Assembly (NCBI GenBank): GCA_006176705.1
Contig: QRFJ01003034.1
Coordinates: 124,001-188,000 of the forward strand
Reading direction: 5' to 3'
Origin: Cocos nucifera
Taxonomy: Eukaryota > Streptophyta > Magnoliopsida > Arecales > Arecaceae
DNA: 64,000 nucleotides
The notes beneath the pieces were generated by a model. That model made no database searches. It saw only the letters and a program-made list of their open reading frames with translations, and was not told where the DNA came from. The position numbers and the translations under genes were made by a program. Below, in pieces: positions 11,138 to 22,032 of the stretch; the stretch's first letter is position 1, and every line of letters begins with the position of its first letter.

Positions 11138-12723
11138 TGATAAGTCCCAAAAAATCACCAATAAAAATATTAATTTATCAATTAATTTATATTTATTTTT
11201 AAGAAAAAATGGTTAATTTATATATATATTTTTAAGAAATTAATATTTTTTAATTAAAAATAATTAAAAAAATTAATTAAAAAATAATAAAAAAATAAAT
11301 ATTATTACTAATAAAAAGATCTTATTTTCTTGATCGCAAGAAAATAAGTTTAAGATAAATCAAAGCTAAAATGGACTAGATATGAATTTTTAAAGAAAAA
11401 AAATTAAAATAAAAAAAAATGGCTCAACTGGCTCTGCAAGCCAAGTCAAGCCGTCAAAATCGACACAGCCATAGAAGTTGATAAGCCAGTCCATAAAATC
11501 AGGTGTGGACCACCAGCTCCACAGAGGTCAGCCAATCGGAGCCTACCATATGGTGGACCAAGACCTCTAAGAGATTTACAGAAAATCTATCGCGGCTCAT
11601 AGGGCATTTTGGTCTTTCCACTCGAGGAAAGAAGGCATTGATTGGTTGCGGTGTGTGGTGAGGCTAGTCCATGCGGTCCATGGGAATAGTAAGTGCATGA
11701 TCGAATGGTTATGGTAGCTTGCGGTCAACATTGGATGGCTGTGATGATTTTTTGGTTTAATTCAAACTCTATTAGCTTCATCTGCACCATCCGATGGCAA
11801 CGCCCAACCCAAACAACGATCCGATGGTCCATAGAGCTCCGAGCGGTAATCCAAACACTCCTCACATGATCAATGGTCTAATTTTCTCCATCAACATATG
11901 ATCAACGATCAAAATTTAATTCGACCTGATTTGAGCTGATACACATCCAATTTTGATGATTTTTGATCCGTTAGATTCCTATTGAACGACCAAATTTCAC
12001 CAAACTTCACCAGTTTCATCCAAAAGTTATTTTAATCCAATTTTCATCAAGATTTCTTTCTATTTTGATGATTAAGATATTTCTTAATCCCACATTGCCT
12101 AGAAAAAAACTCTCCAGCCCTCCTAGCTCTATAAATTAGACCCCAGGCCTCCAGAATTCATTATCTTTGATCAAAGTGAAGCTTTGGTATAGGATAGAGC
12201 CAGGCTTTAGATTAAAAGCTGCTTCGAGGCAACTGGTGTTGAGAGGAAGAGCTGAACTTCTATACCATCTTTCTGCCAATGCCGATCCAAGATCAGAGAT
12301 CAACCTATTTTAATTTTTTTTTTCTTTTTAAATTTTATGTATTTAAATTAAGAACCTTTTAATTAATGCAATATTTATTTTTATGCTCTTTAATTTCAAG
12401 CTCTTTATTTTTATTATAATTTAATTTCTATACTTTAATTATTGATCTTTATTTTACTGTAAGTAGATGCTAAGATCTAAATAGTAGATCCTAGTACCAA
12501 GTTTATTTTTTACACTATTTAAATTTCTCTTTTAATTTCTGACTTAAATTTTATTTTCAAAATCTCTTTTTCTCTTTTGTAAAATTAAAGATTGCAAATT
12601 TAAATACTACCTTTCCTATGAATTTGACCCAACTCACTACTATCTACGTATTTTTAATTTTTTTAAGAAGTCGGATTAAACTGATAAACATGATGTCTAA
12701 ACGACAGCATTACGCTCTTATCA
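11138..12723 (+). repeat. Element B 5' LTR
   Basis: Begins TGATAAGTCCC and ends GCTCTTATCA, with the primer site directly after. It matches 22033-23617 throughout with many substitutions, so the insertion is not recent. It is also related in reverse complement to the LTRs of A. Confidence 0.93.
12130..12137 (+). promoter_or_regulatory. Candidate TATA box in the B 5' LTR
   Basis: TATAAATT occurs just before GACCCCAGGCC. The 3' LTR at about 23035 has lost 8 bases here and reads CTCTATGGACCCC, so only the 5' LTR keeps the box. Confidence 0.55.
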
Positions 12724-12750
12724 AGTTTGTGGTGTTGGTGCCAGAGAAGG
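12724..12750 (+). other. Primer-binding site region of B
   Basis: Directly after the LTR the sequence reads AGTTTGTGGTGTTGGTGCC, a degenerate form of the primer site seen at A's 5' LTR. The family is known to use a site of the TTTTTGGCGCCGTTGCC type, so this is recognisable but mutated. Confidence 0.65.
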
Positions 12751-14039
12751 AATAGATGCTTTTTTTTGTTGATTTCTTTAATTTTTTTATAAATTAATTA
12801 TAAATATTTTTTTTGTAAATATTGCTTACTAATTTTTTTATTTATTTCTTTTGCAAGAAAAGAGATAAAGAAGAATAAAATTAAGGAAAGCAAAGCTTCT
12901 AATCCTACTTGGTGACATCAATCATAACCCCAGATTTTATTATTATTATTATTTATATTTAAATTAATCTAAAAAATATCCACTTAAACCTAATTAAAAA
13001 GCTTCATGACAAGATTAGAAATCCTAACTGGTTAGAGCATCCATCATATTAGTTTTATTTTTTTATTTTGGTGATTGCTAGAGACAAGATAAACTCTTTA
13101 AGTTTAATTAAATTGCATGCATCTAGTTTAAATTGCATAGAATCCCTTGTTGAAAGTGATTATGCATATACATCTTTAAATCAACTTAAGGGCAACACCC
13201 AATTAAATAAGATAAGGTAGAGATTTGATCACCCTTCCTTGGCTCACAAACAACCAACCAGCATCCTACATTGATCTAAGTCTTTAATTTTAAAATCAAT
13301 TAGACATCAGCTCTAGGAACTCAAGCTCATTAGGACAAGAAATCCTAAAAGTTAGACCAGATTAGGGTTAATCAATTTAACTGGTGTCTAGGAAAGTGGT
13401 TCAGGGATGACTGGGTCTAAAGAAAAGTGGTTACTTAATTAGTTCCATTAGCTTATCTATCCAAGCACAATTGGTGTCTTAGGCAAGCAACGGGGGGACT
13501 CCCACCGATCTTACACTTACCTGATCAGTTAATTGGCTGATCTTATACTTGGAGGACTTGAAGGTGACCTTGGCAGTTAGGAGCTATCTAGATCTAGGAT
13601 AATCCTTAGATAAGATTGATTAATTAATTTGATTGCTAACCAATATCAAATCTAATTAAACCTAATTGTTCTCTCTCTTCTTAGTTAAGGACTTCTTTGG
13701 ACCTCTTCTTTAGAACTCTTCTTTTTTTCTTCTTCTTTCTCTTCTAAAAATAAAATAAAATTAAATAAAAATTAAATTAAATTAAATTAAACTAACAAAA
13801 AATTTATTAATAATAATAATTAAATAAAATTAAATTAAAAAAATAATTAAATAAAAAATTTAAAAAAAATTAAAATATAAAAAAATAAAAAAATAAAAAA
13901 AATAATTAAAAAATTTAATTTTTTTTAACCATACATTAGGGTTGCACTAATACATACATGATAGAAAATCACTTTACTTGATCTAGTTGAACACAACTAT
14001 AATATTAAATGGCTGAATCATATTAAATTCAATAACAAA
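12751..14039 (+). other. Element B leader region (5' UTR)
   Basis: Non-coding, with long A/T runs (13740-13930). The part at 13180-13600 corresponds to A's leader in reverse complement. No gene is seen. Confidence 0.7.
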
Positions 14040-15201
14040 ATGGCAAAAAATTTTAGAGAAACACCTAGGCAGATGAAGGAATACTTTATTTCTTTCACTT
14101 ATAATCCATCAACTTGTATCTAATTATCTAAAATTCAAGCTACCCACTATGAGATCAAGCCGACCACAATCCAGATTCTTCCATCTTTCTATGGAAGCAC
14201 CAACGAAGATCCTTATAAGTATCTTGATGAGTTTTTAGAAATTTGCAATTCAAAATTTAACTAATGATGCCCTTAGACTAATCTTATTCCCCTTATCATT
14301 AAAAGACCAAGCCAAGTACTGGCTTGGCATAATAGAAAAACCAATTAAAACTTGGGCTGAATTGCAAAGTAAATTTCTTAAGAAATTTTATCCCATATGT
14401 CGAACCAACATTATGAGAAGAGCTATCACTGGATTTGCTTAGCTTTCAGGAGAACAAATTCATGATTCATGGGAGAGACTTAAGAAACTTATTAGAAAAT
14501 GCCCACACCATGATCTATCTAAGTGGCAAATATTCAAACTTTTGATGAGGGTTTAGGAGACCAACATAGACAATTGATAGATGCATCCTATGGAGGTGCA
14601 TTCATAAGCAAGAGTGAGGATGAAGTTTATACACTGTTTAAAACTCTAAGTGAAAATTCGATTAACCATGCTTCACTATCCTCTTATGAAAGATCAATTT
14701 TTCATCAAAAACGGACAGGAATATATGAGATCAAACATCCAGAACCTAGTTCTAAGATCGACCTAAACCTAATAGCCCAAAAACTAGATAAAGTGTACCT
14801 TATTACCCAAAAATTAGATAAATTTCTAACCCTAGGTCAACAATCTCCTGCAAAATTCATATCATCTTCTAATTACTGAAAGATTTGTTCAATCTATGCT
14901 AGCTCAACCCATAGTGTGAGTGAATGTCCTATGGCTGCATAATTTTTACCTTTTATCTAAGAACAAATTCAGGCTGCTCAAGGCTACTCAAAGCCTATTA
15001 GTGATCCTTTTTCAAATCCATATAATCTATATTGGAGGAACCATTCTAATTTTTCTTGGATACCTCAATAAACTTAGGCTCAGACCCTAATTTCATCTAT
15101 CCAAAACTATCAAAATAGCCTTCAATATCAAAATTATGCCTATAATAATGGTCAGCCTAGTCAATCCACTCAGCCATTGCATTATAATCAGCCATCATAC
15201 C
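14040..15201 (+). pseudogene. Element B gag, first part (broken; split by C)
   Basis: Starts at ATG 14040 and, across frameshifts, reads RQMKEYF, YNPSTCI, LPSFYGSTNEDPYKYLDEFLEIC, matching A's Gag. The longest open piece (14523-14879) contains DASYGGAFISKSEDE and NHASLSSYER, found also in A at 9214-9450. Several stops are present. The frame is cut at 15201 by element C and resumes at 19960 in the same Gag segment (the CCCACCTCC ... AACAGACCAATCT block shared with A at 8811-8860). Confidence 0.88.
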
Positions 15202-15979
15202 TATTGGTGCAGAATTTGGTTGACGCCGAATTGAGTTGGAGTCAAGGAGGACGAGGTCGCCGTCGATAATCTGCAAAAGAAAGTCCCATTCGGAGCCGAT
15301 GGAGGTGGCTTCGATAGGTCCTTCTGATGGTCAAGTTAGCTCTGGCCAACAAAAATGGAGTGCTCAGTGTGAAGTTCGATAGAGTTTAGAGGAGGAGAGA
15401 AGAGCTTAGAGCTTAGAGTAAGCATATTTGGAGGGTTCTTTTTATAGGCGAAGCTTGTTGTAACTGCCTTGATTAATGACTGTCGTAACCGTCCTAATAA
15501 ATGCTGATCGTAATTGACTTGATAAATGTCGATCGTGTTGTCTTGATAAACGACAATCATTATTGTTGTGATAATTGTAACCATTCAGTAGTGGGATTGC
15601 CTGTAGGAATCTGTCAATAGTTTGTAAGAAGTTCGGCTTCCATAGAAGCCCGACTTGAGGAGGAGTCGTTGAGGAGTTCGACTCCCATAGAAGCTCGGCT
15701 GCTGGAGGAGTTCGGCTTTCGTAGAAGTCCGACTACTGAAGGTGTCCGAAAGAAGTTTGGCTTCTATAGAAGTCCAACCAAAGGAGCTGTCTGGGAGGAG
15801 TTCGATTCTTAGAGAAGTTCGACCGCTTAAGAGTTCGGTCGAGGCTCAGTCGCTAATGAGTTCGATCGGCTAAGGAGCTCGGCTAAGGCTCATCCGCTGA
15901 AGCTTTCCCATGACTACCGATTGCATTATCGGTTGAGCATCCGACTGGACTTCGGTGGGAGCGAGATTTATCTCCAACA
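15202..15979 (-). repeat. Element C 3' LTR
   Basis: Starts TATTGGTGCAGAA and ends TCTCCAACA. It matches 19150-19954 and the outer thirds of D's 3' LTR (38874-40588). Short degenerate repeats of a GGAGTTCGGCT-like core (15650-15860) correspond to the larger 45-bp array in D's LTR. Confidence 0.9.
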
Positions 15980-16005
15980 ATAGTCCTCCCACTTCCGAGT
16001 TTGAA
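15980..16005 (-). other. Polypurine tract of C
   Basis: The minus strand reads GGAAGTGGGAGGACTAT next to the LTR start. D has GTAGTAGGGGGACTGT at the same place (40589-40605). Confidence 0.75.
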
Positions 16006-16079
16006 ATTTGAAGGAAGGGAGTATCAAAATAGGCGACTGTCGAAGTCCTTTCTCGGGCTTCGCACCTGTTCAAATGAAA

Positions 16080-17395
16080 GCTTGGGGCATCATATCTCCT
16101 ACAGCCAAGGTCGGCTCGGGGGAGATCTCATCTCCTACGGTCGAGGTTGATATGGATGCTCGGAGGAGATTTTTTCTCCAACAGTCGAGGTTGGCTCAAT
16201 CACTCGGGAGAGATCTCATCTCCTACGGTCGAGGTTGGCTCAGGGGAGGTCTTATCTCCTACAGCCGAGGTTGCCTTGGGGGAGTTCTTATCTCCTACAG
16301 TCGAGGTTGTCTTGGAAGAGATCTTATCTCCTACGATCGAGGTTGATACGAGCGCTCGAGAGAGATCTTATCTCCAGCAGTCGAGGTTGGCCTGATCGCT
16401 CGGAGGAGATCTCATCTCCTACGGTCGAGGTTGCCTCGGGGGAGATCTTATCTCCTACAGTCGAGGTTGATACGAGCACTCGAAAGAGATCTTATCTCCA
16501 GCAGTCGAGGTTGATACGGGCACTCGGGGGAGATCTTATCTCTAGCAGCCGAGGTTGGCCCGGTCGCTCGAAGGAGATCTCATCTTCTATGGCCAAGGTT
16601 GCCTCAGGGGAGATCTTATCTCTTGCATCCGAGGTTGCCTCGGGAGAGATCTTATCTTCTGCGGTCGAGGTTGTCTCAGAAAAGATCTTATCTCCTACGG
16701 TCGAGATTGATGTGGGTGCTTGGGGGAGATCTTATCTTCTACAGCCGAGGTCAGCCCGAACCCTCGGAGGAGATCTTATATCCTACGGTCGAGGTTGCCT
16801 CGGGGGAGATCTTATCTCCTGCAGCCGAGGTTGCCTCGAGGAAGATCATATCTCCTACAGTCGAGGTTGCCTTGAGGGAGATCTTATTTCCTACGATCGA
16901 GGTTGATGCGGATGCTCGGTGGAGATCTTATCTCCTGCAGTCGAGGTCGGCCCAGACCCTTGAGGAAGATCTTATCTCTTACAGCCGAGGTTGCCTCGGG
17001 GGAGATCTTATCTCCTACAGCCAAGGTTTATGCGGGCGCTAGGAGAAGATCTTATCTCCTATAGCCGAGGTTGGCCCGAACCCTCGGGAGAGATCTTATC
17101 TCCCACGGTCGAGGTTATCTCGGGGGAGATCTTATCTCTTACAGTCGGGGTTGCCTTAGAGGAGATCTTATCTCCTACAGTCGAGGTTGATACGGATGCT
17201 CGAGGGAGATCTTATCTCCTACAATCGAGGTTGGCCCGATCACCTGGGGGAGATCTTATCTCCAACGGTCGAGGTTGAGATGAGCCCTTGGGAAAGATCT
17301 TTTCTCCTATGGTCAAGGTTGCCTTAGGGGAGATCTTATCTCCTACAGTCGAGGTTGCCTCGGAGGAGATCTTATCCCCTGCAGTCGAGGTTGAA
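16080..17395. repeat. Tandem minisatellite with a hairpin core in C's 3' UTR
   Basis: About 33 head-to-tail units are built on the core GGAGATCTTATCTCC, itself an inverted repeat with 6-bp arms and a 3-base loop, followed by a CGAGGTTG block. Two unit lengths alternate irregularly, about 36 bp and about 44 bp, the longer carrying an extra GATACGAGCACTCG-like insert. The overlapping open frames at 16008-17278 in all three plus frames simply translate this array and are not genes. D holds a related array at 40680-41715. Confidence 0.93.
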
Positions 17396-17540
17396 GGACT
17401 TCGACTTACTTCATATTAAGATGAGGTTCTCCTCCTGTTCCTGATATGGCCTTTGGATTGTTTCTTCCCTATCATCACATAATTTGGAGTGAGCTCCTCT
17501 TGGCTTTGATGCTGGAGAAGATGGATTGCCAAAGTACCAA
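17396..17540 (-). other. C 3' UTR with a single 116-bp-type unit and the pol deletion scar
   Basis: The block GATGAGGTTCTCCTCCTGTT at about 17422 is one copy of the unit repeated about 14 times in D (41716-43310). The following CTATCATCACATA matches D at about 43327. Homology to D's 3' UTR ends near 17490, and gag homology starts by about 17560, so pol was deleted between these points. Confidence 0.75.
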
Positions 17541-19057
17541 GCTCCTCCCAAATGTGGCATCGATGATTCGGGAGGCAACCGACCTTTCTATTGTTCCTCC
17601 ATCATTGATGGTTCTAGCTATGGCAACACCCTTGACCAATCTTCTCCTGCTTTAGACTGGTTTTTGAGGAATCGATCCAGCTGGCCTCTCCTGACGAGCT
17701 CCTCAATTTCATCTCGGAGCTAAACACATTCTTTAGTATCGTGGTCAAGGTTGTGATGATAGAGGTGGTACTTGATTCAATCATGCTTATTTGGAGAAGA
17801 TCGTAATTCTTTTGATCTTGACAGCTGGTTCCTAATTTCCATCAGAACTTGAGCGTTAGAAGCACTAAGGGGGCGTAGTTGTGGAACCTTCCAGGAGGAG
17901 GACTTCTTTGCACCCTTTTATCAGGGTTTTCTTGATGACGAGCTTGAGGAGTTCAGGCTCGCTTGCGCTCGGAGGAGTCCATGAGCGTGGTCGAACTTCA
18001 CTCGACCCTCCATCGATAGTGGGTTTATTAGACTCGTCCATCCACCGCTCTCCTGTGACTTTCTCGTCCTTCAATTTGAAGGCTTCTTCTGCACTGGCAT
18101 ATCTCTCAGCTCGGGCTAGCAAATTGGCAAAGTCCCTGGGGTACTTCTTTTTTAGGAAAAATAGCAAATCATTCTTCTAAAAGCCATCCTTGAATGCAGC
18201 CATTGCAACAGATTGGTCCAGATCCCGGACCTCCAATGCTGTGGCGTTAAACCTGATGACATAAGCTTGGATGGATTTCCCCTGCTTGTGCTTGACATTC
18301 ATCAGGGAATCCAAACTTTGGTACTGACATCGGCTGCTGATGAAGTGAGCCACGAATTGATGGCTCATCTGGTCAAAAGAGAAGATCATATCAAGCTTCA
18401 ATATTGAGTATCAGTTTTTTGCTGCTTCCTTTAAAGTAGATGAAAAAGCTCAGCATAATATGACGTCTGATGCACCGTGAAGCAGCATCATGGTTCAGAA
18501 GGCCTCTAGATGATCAACCGGATCAGAAGTTTCATCATAGCTTTCAAGTTGGGGAGCTTGAAGTTTGGTGGAATGGGCGCTTGCATAATTTGGGGAGAGA
18601 AAGGAGGATTGGTGCGGACATCGTTATGGTAAGCTGGTGCGACATGGTCGAGCTCCTCAATCTGTTGATCCAACTCCCGTAGTTTGTGATTGAGGACATC
18701 GTCTCGGTCACCGACTTTGGAGGGCTTCTGGATACAGATAGGGAAGGTTTCCTTCAGAGGAGAACCATGATCCAAACTTAGATCCTCTGCTCTCGGTTTC
18801 TTCTTTCTAATGGTGATGGGCATGCCCTCCATCGGCGGTGGGTTTCTTGGTGGAGTCATCATCGGAGGCTATCGCATGGTCTGTACCATCTCGATGAGGC
18901 CTTGAACCCGCTACATCAGTAGGTTAAACTGCTCTGGATCTGCTATGGCTGCAGGTGGAGCTTGAGTTATCGGAGCTGGAGTGGAAACTAATATATCTGG
19001 ATGGGATCTGATAGTAGAGGCCATTGATCGTCGGGTCGAAGCTTTCCTAGGAGGCAT
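17541..19057 (-). pseudogene. Element C gag, Tat lineage (broken)
   Basis: The ATG at 19057 gives MPPRKAST. Open pieces follow at 18506-18862, 18177-18401 and 17865-18167. The middle piece has the retrotransposon Gag capsid motif: SLMNVKHKQGKSIQAYVIRF. Beyond 17865 the frame reads YHLYHHHNLDHDTKEC, the Tat-type zinc-knuckle region, also in D (47376-47594). I infer one frameshift between 18506 and 18401 and several in-frame stops. With no pol in C, mobility would have needed Gag-Pol supplied in trans. Confidence 0.85.
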
Positions 19058-19125
19058 TTTTTTTGAGAAGAACTCTAGATCGCTGCTAAGCACTCCTTTA
19101 AAATCAAAGAAACCTCAAGAACAAA

Positions 19126-19149
19126 GGGCCCTCCTTCTAGTGCCAAATC
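19126..19149 (-). other. Primer-binding site of C
   Basis: The minus strand reads TTTGGCACTAGAAGGAGG directly after the LTR end, a mutated version of the TGGCGC-type site of Tat elements. Confidence 0.7.
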
Positions 19150-19954
19150 TATTGGCGTAGAATTTGGTTGACGTCAGATCGAGCTAGAGTCGAGGAGGAT
19201 GAGGTCGCTGTCGGTGACCTACAAAACAAAGTCTCATTCAAAGTTAGTGGGGGTGGCTCCGATAGGACCCTCCGACGGTCAAGTTAGCTCTAGCCAATAG
19301 AAATGGAGTGCTTAGTGTGGAGTTCGATAGAGTTTAGAGGAGGAGAGGAGAGCTTAGAGCTTAGAGTAAGCATATCTAGATGGTCCTTTTTATAGGCGGA
19401 GCTTGTTGTAACTGTCTTGATTAATGACTGTCATAACCATTCTGATAAATGCCAATTATGATTGACATGATAAATGCCAATCGTGTTGTCTTGATAAATG
19501 ACAATCATTATTGTTAAGATAATTGTAACCATTCAGTAGTAGGATCGCCTGTAGGAATCCATCAATAGTCTGTAAGGAGTTCGACTTCCATAAAATTCCA
19601 ATTGGAGGAGGAGTCCGACTGCTGAGGAGTTTGACTCCCGTAGAAGCTCAACTGCTGGAGGAGTCTGGAAGGAGTCTGGAAGGAGTTTGGCTCCCATAGA
19701 AGCCCGACTGCTGGAGGAGCCCAGAAGGAGTTTGACTTCTGTAGAAGTCCAATCGAAGGAGCTGTCTAGGAGAAGTCCGGCTCTTAGAGAAGTTCGGTCG
19801 CTTAGGAGTTTGGCCGAGGCTCGACCGCTAATGAGTTCGGCTGGCTAAGGAGCTCGGCTAAGGCTCATCTGCTGAAGCTTTCCCATGACTATAGGTTGCA
19901 TTGTCGGTTGAGCATCCGACTGGACTTCGGTGGGAGCAGGATTTATCTCCAATA
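19150..19954 (-). repeat. Element C 5' LTR
   Basis: Partner of 15202-15979. The two differ by many substitutions, mostly transitions, plus a short extra duplication near 19660-19690 (GGAGTCTGGAA twice), so the insertion is old. Confidence 0.9.
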
Positions 19955-20550
19955 ATGCCCACCTCCTTAACAGACCAATCTAGCTGATGATAGATTTAAC
20001 CAACTTCAATAATTAATTTTGACTCAACGGCAATCTAACACCAGACTAGAAGCTCAAATAGAATAATTAGCTGAGTCTAATATGAGCAGAGAACTAGGTC
20101 GATTCTCGAGCCAACTAATTCATATAAACAATCCATCCATTGTCTACCAACCACCTGGACTAAATTATCAATCTAGTGTCCCACCTAAGAATCTTTAATT
20201 GGAGAATGCCAAAGTAATTTCTGAACTTAAAAGTTACAAGATTCTTATGGACCCATACCAAGACCAGGTGAGGGAGGCTAGTACTGATGCTAGCGAAGAT
20301 GAAAATATTGAAGAATATATTAGTACTGAAGCTAACCACATAGAAGAACCTAAGCCCAAAATTAGTACTGATGCTGGTTCTAGTTTAAATAAAATAGATA
20401 ATGGAAAAAAGAGAATAAATGATTCATCTGAGACCTATAAATCAAAAGTCCTGTTCCCTTTATCCTTAGAAGCTGATTCTTATAAAAATCAAGAGGCATA
20501 CAATGCCAATGAAGTTATTTAAGCAAGATCATATTAAATTACTTCCATAA
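19955..20550 (+). pseudogene. Element B gag, second part (broken)
   Basis: Gag resumes after C. The open frame 20199-20522 (107 codons) contains MENAKVISELKS, DPYQDQVREASTDAS and TEANHIEEPKPK, aligned with A's C-terminal Gag at about 8360-8600. A one-step frame change near 20503 continues Gag as KLFKQDHIKLLP, matching A's KLFK..HINLPL, followed by a stop at 20548. Confidence 0.85.
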
Positions 20551-20829
20551 TTAAAACCACCTGTAGATACCCTTCCAGTACCCATTGCATCAAATTTAAC
20601 TCCTAATATAAAAACTCAATTCATGAGCATTCTAGAAGGATATATAGAAGAAATTCTTGACAAACAAGGATTTGAGAATGGGGCTATAAACTATCTTTCC
20701 AAAATTAACAATGAATATATCAATAATGGGATTATAAATTAACTTTCTAAGATTGACAATCCAAAATCATTAGAATTTATCAATCCAATATTTGATGTTG
20801 GACAGACAGACTATTTTGTATCTGATTGA
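20551..20829 (+). pseudogene. Scrap of pol linker plus an unassigned 48-bp duplication in B
   Basis: The frame reads LKPPVDTLPVPIASNLTP, which resembles A's protease-RT linker (LKP..ILPVIIASDLTP, about 7300-7430). Thus gag was joined to this linker by deletion of the protease. After about 20655 the frame reads FENGAINYLSKINN and, 48 bp later, NNGIIN and LSKIDN, a near repeat of 16 codons (20677-20724 and 20725-20770). I cannot assign this second half. In-frame stops occur at 20740 and 20827. Confidence 0.6.
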
Positions 20830-22019
20830 AGATGGTAAACTTAGCGCTTGTTGGGAGGCAATCCAATATTTAGTTTTCTTGCATCTAATTTTAGTTTATT
20901 TTCTTTTTAGGACATGTTGAATAAGTTGGAAAGAGAGCCCAAATTTTTAAAGGCATGTGCTGGACCATATATATTGAGTCAGGAGTATTCTTTCATGTTC
21001 TTTATTGCATCCTTTATTTTTTCTTCTCCATTGAGGACAATGTCGATTAGGTTTGGGGGAGAATAATAATTTTTTTTAATTTTTTAAAGTCCTTAAAAAA
21101 TTTAGTATTTAGTATTTAAACATATGATTATACTTAAGAATTAAATTAAACTAAGCATTTTTAAAAGAAAATTGATGCACAGATTAGAGAATTTATAAGA
21201 TATTATGGGATCAAGTATTAAGAAAACCAAATAAAGAGTTAAGTCTAGAATATAAAAATTTTTTTACCTTGAGCATTTCTAATTTTTCTACTAGCATCAA
21301 AGAAAAGTCTAATATTTATGGGCTTCTGTAGGATAACTATACGTTTCTTCATATAAAAAAAATTATTAAAATAAAATAGTTTTCAAGTATTTCTCACTAA
21401 GTAATCAGACCTCTTTGCCTAAGCAAGCATTGAATTTTGCATCAAAAGGTGGGAAGGGCAAAGAAGCTCATTGTAAAGCTAGTCTTAACTCATAGCCTAT
21501 TTGATTCGACCTAGTAAGCCTAAAGGGTATTGTATACCTAATGCCCTAAAGCCAACTAGTTTGGGAGTCATTGGCCCAAGACTCATTACATGGATCAAAT
21601 AGAAAGCTTAAGAGGTTAAGACACTCAATAGTGGTCTAACGTTAAAAAAAAATGATTTTCTACCAAGTAACCGGGTCCTATTGTCTAAGTAAGCAATGAT
21701 ATTCGTGTCAAAATGTGAGCAATGTGAATGAAAAAAAAGGTTCAATAAATAAAGGATGGAAGTAACAATACTCTTGCCCATATGAAAGTTTAGACAAATC
21801 AGTGATAAAGGTAGGATAATTTAGAAAATATTCAAAAAAATTTAATATTTTTTACTTAATTTTTTATTGATAAATATTAATATCCCAACAATATACCTCA
21901 CTTATGCTCTACTGAATATCAATGATCATTTTGAAAACTACTTAGCTAAAATTCAAAATTCTAAAGTTAAAAGATATCTAAAGCTAAATTTTTTCTTTAC
22001 TTGAGGACAAGCAAAGCTT
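20830..22019 (+). other. Element B 3' untranslated region
   Basis: Matches A's 3' UTR from the TTGTTGGGAGGCAA block on. It is AT-rich and without a usable frame. It includes a CCATTGAGGACAATGTCGAT segment near 21028 that A also carries (about 4333-4352). Confidence 0.7.
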
Positions 22020-22032
22020 AAATTGGGAGGTG
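22020..22032 (+). other. Polypurine tract of B
   Basis: AAATTGGGAGGTG lies immediately before the 3' LTR start TGATTGATACC, the position expected for plus-strand priming. Confidence 0.8.

Larger units (their letters stand above)
15202..19954 (-). mobile_element. Element C: Tat-lineage gypsy derivative with gag only
   Basis: C has 778- and 805-bp LTRs, both with TATTGG at the left end; the element's outer right end is CCAATA. Left LTR is followed on the right by a polypurine tract, and the right LTR is preceded by a primer site, so C is a minus-strand element. Its flanks carry ATACC and ATGCC, a 5-bp target duplication with one change. The interior holds gag and a tandem repeat array but no protease, RT, RNase H or integrase, all present in its relative D. 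The pol deletion junction lies near 17490-17560. Confidence 0.9.

Noticed and set aside
15336..16073. Minus-strand frames in C's left LTR
   Set aside because: They are not open in the partner LTR and show no domain.
16008..17278. Overlapping long plus-strand frames with repeats such as GEILSPTVEV and RSYLLQSRL
   Set aside because: All three frames are open across a minisatellite free of stops; they contain no domain and translate the array in each frame.
16080..17395. Possible CRISPR array because of regular short repeats
   Set aside because: Spacers are themselves repeated, unit length varies, and the host context is a plant retrotransposon.
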